Source of the DNA: Tulasnella sp. 424
Taxonomy: Eukaryota > Basidiomycota > Agaricomycetes > Cantharellales > Tulasnellaceae
DNA length: 64,000 nucleotides
Direction of reading: 5' to 3'
Assembly (NCBI GenBank): GCA_019633425.1
Contig: WSUB01000067.1
Location: 124,001-188,000, forward strand
The notes beneath the pieces were generated by a model. The model had not been told where the DNA came from. It made no database searches and saw only the letters and a list, made by a program, of their open reading frames with translations. A program made the position numbers and the translations under genes. The first letter of the stretch is position 1. Each line of letters begins with the position of its first letter. This document shows positions 18,881-31,465 of the stretch, piece by piece.

Positions 18881-21293
18881 CTAGTCTCCGCACTCTTCTT
18901 CAAGGTTGTTGTGTTGGCAACGGGATGCATCGTAGGCGTCCTTGTATTCGGCCGCTCGACTCCGCAGGAGTGCACTGCATACTGAGCCCGGTTCCAGTAG
19001 GAATCGTTCCAGGTATTTGAGCACACGTTGATGGTCTTCACAAGCCAGCGTGTTTCCCTTGCTCTTGCAAACCATGCTGTTCAGGTATCGAGCCAAGGAA
19101 GCCAAGATAGCTCCGTCCATCCTGAAATATCATCATGAGACACGAAACCATTCCTTCGAGGGCAAACTCACCATATAGTTGGTATTGTTCCCAATGCATT
19201 CAAAGCTTCATCTCGGAGCTGGAGTGACTGCTTATAGCCCTCCGAACTGTCATCCCCGGTATCTAGCTGTAACTGCACGACGATTAACAGTTCTTCCAGG
19301 CTTGAAAGCAGCTTGAGAAACGCTGGAAGGTTTTCCTCCGTCGGAATCTTGATAAGGAGGACAGGGATGGTCTTAACGAAGTTAAGAAAAGTGGAACACG
19401 GGAGTGAAAGTGATTGATGCGGTGACCAGTATGCTTGCAAGGCGGCGGGCATTAACTCGCGAAGAGTGTTCCTAATGTCGGTCGAGGTTCTGCGTAAATC
19501 CACGAACGACCATCAGCATTGAGCCTGTATGGAAGGCCGAAGCCGGAAACATACCCTCGAGCCAGTCTTTGGATCGTGTTGAATGCAGCATTTCTTCGAT
19601 TCCAGCGCTGGTGGAAGGACAGCATGGTCCCCGGAGCGCCGACGGGAAGTTCCTGTAACGCAAGAATTCCAATCCCTAATGTTCCTAAGGCCTCTGAAGG
19701 CGTGTTGTGGCAGTCCGCTGCAGTTTCCTCGGCGATACTTTGGAGTGTATCCCGGATATAGCTCAGTATCCGAGAATCGAGCGGGAACGGATGACTGCAT
19801 ATTAGTGAGATTATGCAGCTAGTGAGTGATAATGGGATAACGGTCGGGTGTGAAGGGGTGCCTGAGACTTGAGCGAGAGCTAGCCTCCGCGTGTACAGAG
19901 GGAGGTCCAACAATACTCGTACAGCGCTTTCATCGAAGACGTCCTCTTTTGGCAGTGCCGTGTGCGACTGGATGGTACGGCCAAAGTCCAACAGACATCC
20001 AGATCGAACAACGACGTGTAGAATTGCGGACGCGTAGATGCTTGGGTCGGGAACGTACTCCGTGTCCTGTGGGTTTGGGCTAGCCTTCCTTGACGACCGA
20101 CCTTTGGTGACCGTAGTTTGTTGGCATTCGGCGTCTTCAAACAGTTGTCGGAGTCGTTGTCGGACCACCTTGTTCTTCAAAATGACATAAAGGGCTTCCG
20201 GTGAGTCGAGTGCAGGGATGTTGTGGGAGGCATGCCGGAGCGCCTCATGATCTTCGGAGGTCTCCAGAACTCGGCATACAGCCTCAGCTTGGACCACTAC
20301 AAGTTCGTCTTCGGGCCGCCGAAAGGCTTCGATGACCGCGTCCAGCCGGGTTTTCCAATACGAGTATGTGACCCGACGTCGCGACCAAAGTCGAACCACG
20401 GAGGTCGCGGCGTGAGCGACGGCAGCGAGGAGGGATGATGCGAATGGAGAGAGGACCATCATTGTGCGTGACGCGGGTGTTTGAAAGGGGCAATATGGGT
20501 CCCATAATGACACCGCCACCGTGAAGAGGAAAGCTGCCACAGTGACCGCCACCAAAGTCACCGTCACGTATGCTAGGTCAGCGCTGAGTGTTCGAAGGTA
20601 TACGATTAGTCCAACCGCGAAGATCAGAAGGGCAATTTGCAGTAACACGGGAACCACAGTATCGAGGACTCCCAACAGATGCCACCTCTCCGCGGCCATG
20701 GACCGCTTTAATTGCTCCCAACGTTGTTTCTCGACGCCCCCACCACCTCGTTTCTTGTAATATGCAATCCACTGCTTGCCGAGTACTGCGAAGAACGCAG
20801 CCACGAGGGAACATGTCAAGCTGCCGGTGAATAACTGATTGACCAAAATGGCATCGGAAGTGGGAGAGAATGCTGCTGGTTGAAGGTCGGCGGTTGGCGT
20901 CAACGTTGAGTTGGCTGAAATCCGGATCAGTTCTCGGACGAGATCTTGGGTAGTCTCCGTGGGGTCTGGGCTCATCATGGAGAGCGAAATAGCGAGAAAG
21001 GCTGAATTGACACCAGCGAAGAGACCGGACTTTTTTCAGTGCATGAATTTCGGTCAGCCTCTCGGTAGATTGCACTTTTCCAAGATACTCACAAAGACGA
21101 GCAATCCATCCAAGGTCTCTCGAATGCTCTCCACTAGATCTTCATCCAAGTTCTTGGCCAGTCGGTCGTAATGTTTGTAGAAATGACCACCATCCAGGCC
21201 AAACGCGGGAGGAATACCTTGAGATACACCAGGTACCGCTGCCGAATTCGTCGGTATACATGCCGCTCCTGGTAACCGATTTGTGTCTTCCAT
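18881..21293 (-). CDS. DUF6535 multi-pass membrane protein
   Basis: Four exons (21093-21293, 19555-21029, 19172-19489, 18881-19121) join in phase to 744 residues. The N-terminal domain is typical of DUF6535: FYKHYDRLAKNLDEDLVESI, SGLFAGVNSAFLAISLS, then LFTGSLTCSLVAAFFAVLGK, ERWHLLGVLDTVVPVLLQIA and two further long hydrophobic stretches up to FTVAVSLWDPYCPF. This makes about four membrane passes within residues 60-260. The long C-terminal half appears helical and cytosolic with no recognised domain. The family is abundant and expanded in agaricomycetes; its function is unknown. The exon-2 acceptor is an unusual AAG. Confidence 0.85.
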
Positions 21294-21889
21294 TGGGAGA
21301 TAGTAGCGATGAGTTACAGTGTAGCCAGAGTAGCAACCGTCGCGGGCTTCGAAACAACGTACGAATGAGGTCAGCCCTGGCTTGCAGAATGCATCTGCAC
21401 TACAAACGTCTTGCATACCTCAAAATTATGGATGTATATTCCCGCTATGTTCGACGGGATTGTGAGAGGATTGATTAGGAGGTGGAAGACGGTGGCTGTA
21501 CAACCAAACAGGTATCGCGGTGGCGGGTTCGAAGACCGTCGGCACGCCAAGGGAACGTCGATCAACTTAGTTTGAACCCCAGAATTCACAGCTGTGCTAT
21601 TGAATATGCCGTGTGTTGACTCAGTGTAGTAGTAGAAGGTCGCTTCGGATGAGTCCCAGTTGAGGGCGGAACGAAGTTGTCAGGTTCGATTGCACGCGGC
21701 AACCTGCGCCAACTCGGAATTAGGAGCACCCAAAGCCGGATATCCCCGGCTAATGTCATGAAACGGTTTCACACTCAGCGAGCAGTCAGAATATATAGAT
21801 TCCATATCATTATCGAGACAGAACGAGACGTTCTCTTGCGGGGGAAATATTACAGGTTACAAGCTGACTCTTCTAACACAGAAGGACCA

Positions 21890-24257
21890 CTAGTTGTGAG
21901 GAGGGGCATGAGGTCCATCGCTACCACCACTACTACTACCGTTATTACCACCACCGGGAGGAGCAGTATCAACATGAGTGCTGCCACCACCGCCGCCGCT
22001 GCTACCACCACCACCACCACCGGGAGGAGCACCACCATCATCACCGCCATGACCACCATGACGAGCGGCCTCATCGTTATTGGTTCCAGTGTCAGGAATA
22101 ATAATTGGGCGGAGAGAAGGAAGCCTCTCTCCACGGCTAATCATATCGATGGCCTTCATGGGCGGGATGAAGAAATATTCGCCACCCTCAGCAACAACGA
22201 AGTCTTCCTTCATTTCAAGCGCATCTTTCAGGAACGTGGCATCCGTTCCGGTCGAAACGCGAGTTCGGACTGTGCCACTTGCGCTTCCGATGATAGGGTC
22301 AAATCTAAGGCAAAAAAAGATCACGGGAGCAAGGGGATTGAGTACGATGAGCTAGCCAAAATTAAGTCAAAGGGAAAACCTCAGACTTACCCAGGAGGCA
22401 CACCAATGTCGAACGAGTTGTCTTCTGGGGGAGGGAAACTTGGGTTGTTTGCCCAGGTCTTCTGGAGAAAGTTGAATCCGAAGAAGCCCAAGACAGACTG
22501 GTATGAGACGAAGAGAAGCCCGCGGTCTTCGGAAGTCTTGTTAGCGTCGCGTTCTGCGGGAGACACCTAAAGGTTGGGCAAATATGTCAACTTGTCCGGT
22601 CGCGGGGAACGCGGCCATGAACTCACCTCAGGACCATAAGGAATACCAGCGCGCATGATTAGAGCGTGAGGTAGGACTGGGTTTAGTTTAAGGGCGTCGG
22701 TCGGTTTATCAACGTGCTCTCGAGGGGCGGTCTTGCGAATATGGGCAGAGAAGGGGCAGCGAGCTTGACCGGGCTCGGGGAGGTGGTAGCGGAAGTTGTT
22801 GATGACCTCGGGATCGAGGAAGTCAGGGTCGTCTTGCTCAGGGGACAGATCAATGGGTACACCCTGTAGTTCCAATCGAGAAGAATATTCAGGTTAAACA
22901 CCGCTCGAAATAGAAAGAAATTAGGAGTGCACGCACCGACTTCCACCGCCCAACCATCCTCGCACCACGCAAAGCTACACCTTCATCATGGGTCAAACCG
23001 GTTTTCTTGATCGGATTGTCTTCCAAGAACTTGTTGAATTCTGGAACACGTTGATGGAGCTTTCGGAACGCCATGATTGATCCACCGACGGCCCAATCAG
23101 GTCGCTTGTGAGGGACCGGGGGTTGAGTTCCTTGGGGTGGAGCCTCGTCGCCTTTGAGACCCATGATGATGACACCAGGTTCGCATTCGAGTTGTCCTGC
23201 GTGTGGTTTTACAAGACCCCTGCACAAGGGAGGGAAGTCTAGTCAGCATGGAGCCACGTGAGAGGCGATAGTAGAGCCCTTACTTGAGGGCGGGCTGAGA
23301 GACACCGTCCAGGAAACCGAAGTGTTCGTGACCCTCCTCCGTTCCAGGTCGGACCGCGCCATGTTCGATAATCTCGACGTTGATGGAGGGGCCGAAAATC
23401 TCGACTGCCTTGGCGACGGCTTCGTCACAAGTCTCGCTGCCTGGAGTAGAGACAAAGACATTCGCGTTGTTCAGTGACTAAAGCAATGGCCCAAAGGGTT
23501 AGAAAAACTCACTCTCGGAGGCGGTCAAAATGACACCATCGATCTTTTTCTCCATCCAATCTTTCAACCAGTTTTTACCAACAAAGCTTTGAGGGGTGCT
23601 CTCAGGTGCCGGTTCGTCACCAAGAAGGGCAGCCTGGGTCTTCTGAGAACCCAGAGCGAAATCGGGGTCGTTGGGCGAGCCGATGTTGAGGGCGTTCATG
23701 CCAGACAAGCTGAAGCCGATTTGATATTGACTGAGCTTGACCATGCGGTCCTTGGGTAAAGGCTTGGGCAAGCCCTTGTTCGCTTGGCGAGCCTTTTCGA
23801 TATCCTCGAGGTTCTTGACGACACGTGCGGCCGTGGTGATGTACTCGCGGAACTCGCCAAGCTTCCCCTGGAAAGCAGCGGGGTCGGTAATGGAGAAGAA
23901 GATGAATTGCTGGACTTTCTGTTAACATCGAACGTCAGTGAGCACGGAGGATATGGAGTGAGTAGAGCCTCGGCTGACCTTGGGGAATGTCGGGTAGATG
24001 TCTCCTTGAATGTTATTCAAGTCAATGCTGGGGTCTGGATTCTCGAGAGGGACAATGGAGCGATTGTCGGGGACAGGTTGGGTAGAAATACCATTAATAG
24101 GAGTTTGTTGGGCCATGTTGCGTGATCTGATGGAAGAGAACTGATAGCGAGGGAGAACGGTGGACGAGGGGAGTGTCCTGGGGGTAGAAGCAAGTGCGAG
24201 AAGAGCAGTGGGTTTATATCTCCTGCCAGCAGCGGAGACTGTGCGGAGAGCGAGCAT
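21890..24257 (-). CDS. DyP-type heme peroxidase, copy 1, with presequence and Gly-rich tail
   Basis: Seven exons read from the ATG at 24255-24257. Family landmarks: the GxxDG motif as HFGFLDGVSQPALK (catalytic Asp), CPFSAHIRKTAPR (proximal heme-ligand His), and IMRAGIPYGPE (distal Arg region), then FDPIIGSASGTVRTR and EGGEYFFIPPMKAIDMISRG. These enzymes use peroxide to oxidise dyes and phenolics. The first 45 residues (MLALRTVSAAGRRYKP, ...RYQFSSIRSRN) are rich in Arg, Ser and Ala with no acidic residue, like a mitochondrial presequence. The C-terminus carries an added tail of about 60 residues dominated by Gly, absent from the other two copies. Active-site residues look intact. Confidence 0.85.
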
Positions 24258-24717
24258 AGTAGAATGGGCCGAATCGCGATGTTGTCGGAGGAAGAAGGGG
24301 AGTGGAACGTGGATGGGGTGTAAAAGACGCTCAAGATCCGAAGGTCCTTAAGTCTGACCTGGTGTAGCACTGCAGTGTAGAATTTGGGAAGGTGTATCTC
24401 CCACGACCTTCTGAATACGTCGATTATGAATTATCGGTTCCGGTGGTCGCTACGCTTGGCAGCGTTGCTCTGGGGATACTGGGCTATACGCGCCCGGAGA
24501 CGGCGTTGAGCACTGGATAGTACCCCTCATAATGCCATCTGGTACTGGTCTAAAGTAGGAAAGTTTACACCGGAATATTTGAGAACTTTGTCAAACCGCC
24601 TCAAATCGGATTCGAAGGAAGGAACTAACGGTAATAAAATCCAAGTTCCCCACCGGACCGACGCCCCCCGCCGTTGCTGTGCTGGAGCAATCTGTACACG
24701 TAGGCGAGATGGCATGC

Positions 24718-25010
24718 TCAATTCTTTCCATCTCCGAAAAAAAGCAATTTCTGTCGCTTTTTTCTGGTCTTAACCTCGGGCCCGGGCATCCCGGCTGATT
24801 CAGCATTAGCGCCATCGGAGTTTTCCTCTCCGACTTCCGCTTCTTGGCGCTCGACTTTGCGGAGTGGGGACATAATGCTGTCCCGGGTCCCCCTATTGGC
24901 TTTGTCGTCCTTTTCGGGCATTGAACTGCCCTTGGAGGCGGTGTTCGATGATGTGGATCGATGCATCCCCGATCTCCGGCCCCTTGGGTCTTCTAATGAG
25001 TCACGGTAGC
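24718..25010 (-). pseudogene. Degenerate 3' fragment of a DUF4604 gene
   Basis: The translation contains STSSNTASK, a Lys/Glu-rich middle and KLLFFGDGKN at its end, aligning with STSSNTASK and ALLSFGDGED of the intact gene at 27958-28731. The upstream exons are missing. It marks the right end of the left duplication copy. Confidence 0.7.
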
Positions 25011-25139
25011 AATCCTCAATCGGCTATGGATCAATTAAGGAATGAGTTTCTCAGATCCTCCCTTCCTTTCTCGGAACTGGGCTGCGGATGGCCGTGAAGG
25101 GAGCAGAGACGTCTTTGAAGTGGTAAAAAGGATCCTTGG

Positions 25140-28100
25140 ACCGCCTCGGACTTAGGAGCTCCCAAAGCCGCGTATCCCCGGTAAGGAACCTAGAGGGCAC
25201 AGTTGAGACTCGATGGGCAAATATGTGCATTTCATATCGTTACAGAGATAGAGGGAGAAAATCTTATGTGAGGAAAATTACAGAAGTTACAAGCCTGAGC
25301 TTCCTACGCGGAAGGGGCACCAGCAGGAGCACCACCGCCAGGAGCAGCAGGAGCAGCGGTAGGCGGGAGAGAAGGAAGGCTCTCTCCACGGCTAATCATA
25401 TCGATGGCCTTCAGAGGAGGGATGAAGAAATATTCACCACCCTCAGCAACAACGAAATCTTCCTTCATTTCGAGCCCATCCTTCAAGAACGTAGCGTCCG
25501 TTCCAGTCGAAACACGAGTTCGATCAGGGCCAGTTGCGTTTCCGATGATAGGGTCAAGCCTACGGCAAAGAAAAGATCATGCGGAGAAAGGAGAGTCAGT
25601 AAGATGAGATAGCTATGAAGCCGAGATTAAGTCAAATAAAAGCTTTAGACTTACCCAGCAGGCACACCAATCTCGAACGAATTGTCCTCTGGGGGAGGGA
25701 AATTTGGGCTGTTCGCCCACCTCCTCTGGATGAAGTTGAATCCGAAGAAGCCCAAGACAGACTGATACGAGACGAAGAGAAGCCCGCGGTCTTCTGAAGT
25801 CTTGTTAGCGTCGCGTTCCGCAGGATACACCTTGATTGCAAAAACGTCAGGGGAAGAAACGTCAAGCTAATGCAATTACATGGAATGAGACCGTATACTC
25901 ACCTCGGGGCCATAAGGAATACCAGCGCGCATGATAAGAGCGTGAGGCAGAACTGGGGCCAGTTTGACTCGGTCGGTCGGTTTATCGAGGTGCTCTCGAG
26001 GAGCGGTCTTGCGAATATGGGCAGAGAAGGGGCAGCGAGCTTGACCGGGTTCGGGGAGATGGTAGCGGAAGTTGTTGATAACCTCGGGGTCGAGGAAGTC
26101 AGGGTCGTCTTGCTCAGGCGAAAGGTCAATGGGCACCCCCTGCAGTTCCAAATCGACAAAAATATCCGGGTTAAATGCCGCTCAAAATAGAGAGAAATCA
26201 GACTGTACATACCGACTTCCATCGCCCTACCATCCTCGCTCCGCGCAGCGCGACACCTTCCTCATGAGTCAGACCGTGTTTCTTGATCGGGTTGTCTTCC
26301 AAGAACTTGTCGAACTCGGGAACACGTTGATGGAGCTTTCGGAATGCCATGATCGACCCACCAACGGCCCAATCAGGTCGCGGGTGAGGGACAGGGGGTT
26401 GAGTTCCTTGGGGTGGAGCCTCATCGCCTTTGAGACCCATGATGATGACACCAGGTTCGCATTCGAGTTGTCCTGCGTGTGGCTTTACAAGACCCCTGCA
26501 CAAAGAAGGGAAGTCAGGTCAGAACGGAGCGACGTGAGAGGGGATAGTAGGCTACTGACTTGAGAGCCGGCTGAGAGACACCGTCAAGGAAACCGAAGTG
26601 CTCATGACCTTCCTCCGGTCCGGGCCGGACCTTGCCATGTTCAATGATCTCGACGTTGATAGAGGAGCCAAAAATCTCAACTGCCTTAGTGACGGCTTCC
26701 TCGCAAGTGTCGGTGCCTGGAGTAAAGACAAAGACGTTCGTCTTAGTCAGTGACTAAAGCAATAGCCCCAAGGTTGACAAACTCACTCTCGGAAGCGGCC
26801 AAAATGACACCGTCGATCTGCTTCTCCCTCCAATCTTTCAACCAGTGTTTACCAACAAAGTTTTGAGAGGTGCTCTCGGGGGCGGGTTCGTCACCAAGCT
26901 GCAGAGCTTGAGTCTTCTGAGAGCCTAGAGCGAAATCGGGGTCGTTGGGCGAGCCGACTTTGAGGGCGTTCATACCAGACAAGCTAAAGCCGATTTGATA
27001 TTGACTGAGCTTGACCATGCGGTCCTTAGGCAATGGCTTGGGCAAGCCCTTATTCTTCTTGCGAGCCTCCTCGATATCCTCGAGGTGCTTGATGACGCAT
27101 GCAGCTGTGGTGATGCACTTGCGGAACTCGCCAAGCTTCTCCCTGAAAACAGTGGGGTCGGCGATGGAGAAGAAAATGAATTGCTCGACTTTCTGTTAAC
27201 ATCAACGTCAGTGAATATGGAGGACACAGAGGGAGTGAGCATCGACTGACCTTGGGGAACGTCGGGTAAATGTCTCCTTGGATGTTCTTCAAGTCAATGC
27301 TGGGGTCTGGATTCTCGAGAGGGACAATGGCGCGATTGTCGGGGAGAGGTTGGGTAAGATTATCGTTAATAGGAGTTTGTTGGGCCATATTGCGCGATCT
27401 GATGGAAGAGAATTGATAGCGAGGGAGAACGGCGGACGAGGGAAGTGTTCTGGGGGTAGCAGCAAATGCGAGAAGAGCAGTGGGTTTATATCTCCTGCCA
27501 GCAGCGGAGACTGAGCGGAGAGCGAGCATAGTAGAATGGGCTGGATCGCGATGTTGTTGGAGGGAGAAGAGGGGTGGAACGTGGATGGGGTGTAAAGGAC
27601 GCTCAAGATCCGAAGGTCCTTAAGTCTGACCTCGTGCATTGCTGCAGGGTAGAATGTGGGCAAGCTTGGCTCTTCTAAGCATATTCGACTATGTCGATTA
27701 TGATTTTCGGTTCCGCTATTCGCTGCGCTTGGCAGCGTTCCTTTGGGCTAATGGGTGATACGCCCACCGGAGATGGCCGTAAACACTGAATAGTACCCTC
27801 ACCATGGCATTCGGCCCTGGTCTACAATAAGCAAGTTTACATTGGGGGGTCTGAGAAAACTGTCACACGACGGCAAATCGGATTCGAAGGAAGGAACTGA
27901 CCTTACATGTAGCTTCGATTAAACGGTCCCAAGCTCCCCGCCCCGTCGACGGCATCCTCAATCCTCTCCATCTCCGAATGACAACAGAGCTTTTGTCTCC
28001 TTTTTGGGTTTCTTGGTCTTAGCCTTCTTAGCTTCGGGTGTGGTGCCCGTTGGACCGCCTTCGGAACCTTCCTCTCCGACTTTCCTCTTCTTGGCATTCG

Positions 28101-28350
28101 ACTTTGCGGATTTTGATGATGAAAATGCGAGACCTCCTATTGGTTTTTCATCCTTTTGGGTCTTTGACTTGTCCTTGGAGGCGGTGTTCGATGATGTGGA
28201 TGCATCCTCCGCTCCGTCTTCTTGGGTCTTCTTATCGGCCAAGGGCGGCAATCCTTTGACTATAAATTAAAGGCAACGAATTTCTCAGATCTCCCCTTCC
28301 GTTCTCAGAACTGGACTGCGGAACGACGTGGAGGGCGGGGACGTTGTCAA
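25140..28350. repeat. Tandem segmental duplication, right copy
   Basis: Right-hand partner of 21703-25100, same orientation. Similarity fades just upstream of the last DUF4604 intron, where the unduplicated part of that gene begins. Confidence 0.8.
25304..27529 (-). CDS. DyP-type heme peroxidase, copy 2, with presequence
   Basis: Same seven-exon structure as copy 1 from the ATG at 27527-27529, with the same landmarks: GFLDGVSQPALK, CPFSAHIRKTAPR, IMRAGIPYGPE and EGGEYFFIPPLKAIDMISRG. The N-terminal Arg/Ser/Ala-rich segment is nearly unchanged (MLALRSVSAAGRRYKP). The C-terminus is a short Ala/Pro/Gly tail (TAAPAAPGGGAPAG), not the long Gly-rich tail of copy 1, so the tails diverged after duplication while the catalytic core stayed alike. 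Both copies appear functional. Confidence 0.85.
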
Positions 28351-28731
28351 AACTTGGAAGTATCTTACCTCTTCGCTTTTCATTCTCAACTTCTATATCT
28401 GTCAAGTGCTTCCCTTCTCTAAGAACAACAACTTGCGGCTTTTCGTCTCCCGACTCCTCGCTGTCCCCCCGTTCGCCTTCCCCATCCGGGCGAGTTGGAA
28501 TAGGGGGTCGTCCGTCTCCGAGTCCGTTATCGGCCAGGTCCGATGATCCCGAGTTGCCGCCCAAGCGCTGTTGCATTGCAAGAATAAATGCTAGGCAGGG
28601 ACCAAACCCTCAAAGATTAGCGCCTTTCCAAATATACCGTCTTGGCAAATTTTCTAACCTGGGGTCTTTGCTTGATATCCCAAACCTTTTGAATATTGAT
28701 TTTTGGTCGGTTCTTTCTGTCGAGGTGCCAT
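27958..28731 (-). CDS. DUF4604 protein
   Basis: Three exons from the ATG at 28729-28731. Exon 1 ends KGLGYQAKTP and is joined in phase to AFILAMQQRLGG, giving the LxYxxxxPAFLxxM-type core of DUF4604. Then come ESGDEKPQVVVLREGKHLT, another hallmark, and a Ser/Lys-rich nuclear-type tail with KKRK. The protein ends LLSFGDGED, matching the usual LSFGDD-like terminus. It is a small, conserved, mostly disordered eukaryotic protein of unknown function. Its 3' part was copied with the adjacent DyP gene. Confidence 0.75.
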
Positions 28732-29040
28732 GTTGAATCTGTTCAAGTTGGTCGTCGTGGTTTCTCAGCCTCATGGGGAGAACGCTCACGTTCTACACCA
28801 TGTTCAGAAATATTGCGCCTTCCGCTTGGCAGAGTACCAAGCCCAGAACATCAATCTGCAAGCGCCCCGATACTCGCCTCCAGTCACATCTCAGTGCCTG
28901 ACCTTCTCGTTTTGATGCAGGATATTGAAATTGGCATTAAAGAGGCCTCAAGGACCGATAAGGCAGGTTCAATTATTGTGAGACACACCACACCGGCGTC
29001 GCCGTCGCAAAGTGTCAAAATTCCTCGTGAAACCGCAAGA

Positions 29041-31465
29041 TTATGATTTCTTCGCCTTCCCTGAGGCACCGGCCTTGGGTAAAGTAATACAGAAGAAAAC
29101 CAACCCTTTCTTCGCCTTTTCAGTCTCGTCTTCTAGATCCCTCCCATCTTGCGCTGTCCACCACTCTTCTTTCGGGATCTCACTTGGCAACTTCCCACCT
29201 GCTCCCCTTGTTAGAGTATCCCACTGCGATTTCCGTTTGTTTAATTCGATCATCTTCCGAGGATCGGAGTGGCCTGTGAAGATGCAGAGAGCGGTGTAAG
29301 CTGGTAAGGAGGCGTGTAAGCGGGCGATGGCGGCGTCAAGGTTAGTTAAAGTGGTCTCGAGGTTTGGAGGTGGTGGAGTGGGAGTGTCTAGAGCGGATTT
29401 GGGTCTGAATGGAGTTGACCCTGGATAAGGAACGTTATCAGCTCCTGGTAACCTTTACTTCCAGGCTTCGTGATGAGACGCACATTCAAGGGCGTAGGAT
29501 AGTTGTTGTAGGCGAGCAAAGACGACATCATGTGTCGCGATGTTGGATATCACGGCATCCATGATCTGATGTTCCCAGACCCCGTCAGCGTGAGTTTCGC
29601 TGCCATGAGTTATCGACGTACCTCCACGTCGTTATCGCAATCGACCCGTGTAGTGGCTTTGCCGGCAACGATGTTCGCTCCTGCTCCGATGTAAGCGCTC
29701 TTCTTGTCCTTCCTCGTCATCCCTTCAAAGATGGACTCTTGGTCATGGTCGAACCGTCCAAAAGTAACGCCTGGGTAACGGCACCGTTAGCGTGCGCAGC
29801 CAAGCTGGACACTTTCGGAAGCAGAACCCACCATACTTCATCTTCTTTTTCAACAACTCTACGCACGTAGTCGCGTCCTCCCTTGAATCGTGTCCGGCTT
29901 CACTAGCCTGGATGGTCTTTCCGAGCCATTTCTGCGCTAACCACTTCAACCCCGGTTTAGCCGGAGGGCCTTTTGTATGATGGTAAATCACGCTCGTGTC
30001 AATCACCCTTGGGTGAGCCAGCTTGAGAGCCCCCAAGTCATTCTCCAACGAATGCCCCACTAGGATAGTCCAGCTGTCGATCATTCCCGGTCCTAAGAGC
30101 TTTTGTTGGACGTCGGAGAGAGTTAATGTGGCTTTTGATAAAAGCTCTTCAGAAAGGCCGGAGTATTGGGTGAGGTAGGACGTTACGGGGTTGGTGGGTT
30201 TGACCAGAGAGTCGAAGATGACGCAGCTGCTATCAAAGTCGACGATGGATATTCGACCGAGTTCTTTGCCTCGGGTGGTTTCGATCTGTTAAAGAATGGG
30301 GTTGGACGCATCGTCAATCTTCGTTTTCGAAGATTCAACAGTTCAATCTCATTCTTACCATTTCACAATCCAACGCCCAAACCTTCTGCTTGGGCGGTTT
30401 TCCGTTTAGATCCAGTAACGGCGCTTGAGGCGTTTCGACCCACGATTCGTCTCGCTTAGGTGATAGTCGAACCCAATTCGTGGTTTCGTCGACCGAATCC
30501 GTCCCTGTGTCTGGTGGCAGCTCCACATACGATGGTAAGGTGTAACCATTTGCGCTCATTTGAGCTGGTGTTAGAAGAAAGACGGAAGGATCGTTGACGA
30601 TGGCCAAATTACTCTGTTCTGGCGAAATTCGTTTTGCGTAAGCACGCTAGCACCTGACGCTGTGTTCCCCAAAACGAAAACCACTCACGCTTGTTCCGCT
30701 CCTTGACCCTCCTCACCTTCTCCTCAGATGATACGGGAGTATTCAAAAACGCAGATAAAGCTGAATGCATTCTCGTTTGGTCCCCGGGTGCCCTTGAGGG
30801 GCACGCATGGGAGAATAACTTGTGGAGGGATTTGAGGTGTTCGGCGTCCGTTACGGCTGGTAAAGCGATCGGGTAAGCCCGGGGTAATGTTGGAGAAGGA
30901 TTCAAGGACAGTCGGTCGGGAGTGATCCCGGTAATTTGTAGAACGACAAAGTGTTTGATGTTTTGTGGATTCTGAGAGTAGGCAGGAGCTTGAGTGGGCG
31001 TCGGGCAAAACTCAGGGTTCGAAAGTGCTTACCTTGACTACCAACCATCTGGGAGGTGGAGTACCAAGAGCTACGGATAGGACGAGGTTTCGGATTTCCT
31101 AGACGCCTCATGAGCCCTTGCGGTTCGTTACAAGCCGAGAGGTGGCGTTCAACACGTACATCGATTCCGACCGGCTGACTACGCGCCTTCAAATCGTTCC
31201 CGTCAAACGAAAAGCCTGGCAGCGATTCCATCTACCAGACATGTTAGCATAATCGACAACGCAGCGCACAGCTTCTTTGACGCACGAATGCCTTCGAATC
31301 CACTTTCTTCGCTTTCTTGGCCTTCTTCCGCTCCGCTTTGGTTTGAGTCTCTGAAGGCCCAGCGCCATCTTCATCGAGCTTCAATTTCTTGGAAGCCGGC
31401 CCAGCCCCCGGAGTAGAAGCCATGGTACTTGAGCTTGAAGAAGGCTGTTCGCCTGCTCGCTTCAT
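29041..31465 (-). CDS. Rex1-type RNA exonuclease (DEDDh 3'-5')
   Basis: About nine exons give a protein of roughly 630-640 residues from the ATG at 31463-31465. The exonuclease core is WALDCEM (Asp, Glu), then TILVGHSLENDLGALKL (Asp) and GHDSREDATTCVELL (His, Asp), which is a full DEDDh set. Upstream is the family's conserved region EIRNLVLSVALG, VVLQITGITPDRL and FSHACPSRAPGDQTRMHS. The N-terminus is Lys-rich (KKAKKAKK), fitting a nucleolar location. Yeast Rex1 and human REXO1 relatives trim 5S rRNA, tRNA and snRNA 3' ends. It diverges from the RING gene over 286 bp. Confidence 0.88.

Larger units (their letters stand above)
21703..25100. repeat. Tandem segmental duplication, left copy
   Basis: Matches 25140-28350 unit for unit: 3' flank, the whole DyP gene, its promoter, and the C-terminal part of a DUF4604 gene. 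The right copy keeps an intact DUF4604 gene; the left copy keeps only a degenerate end, so the duplication junction falls inside that gene. Confidence 0.8.

Noticed and set aside
18311..18985. 224-codon open frame on the plus strand
   Set aside because: Overlaps the last exon of the DUF6535 gene antisense and has no recognisable features.
21850..22570. Open frames (297 and 94 codons) rich in Thr or Val opposite DyP copy 1
   Set aside because: They are antisense readings of the Gly-rich tail; the DyP frame is the supported one.
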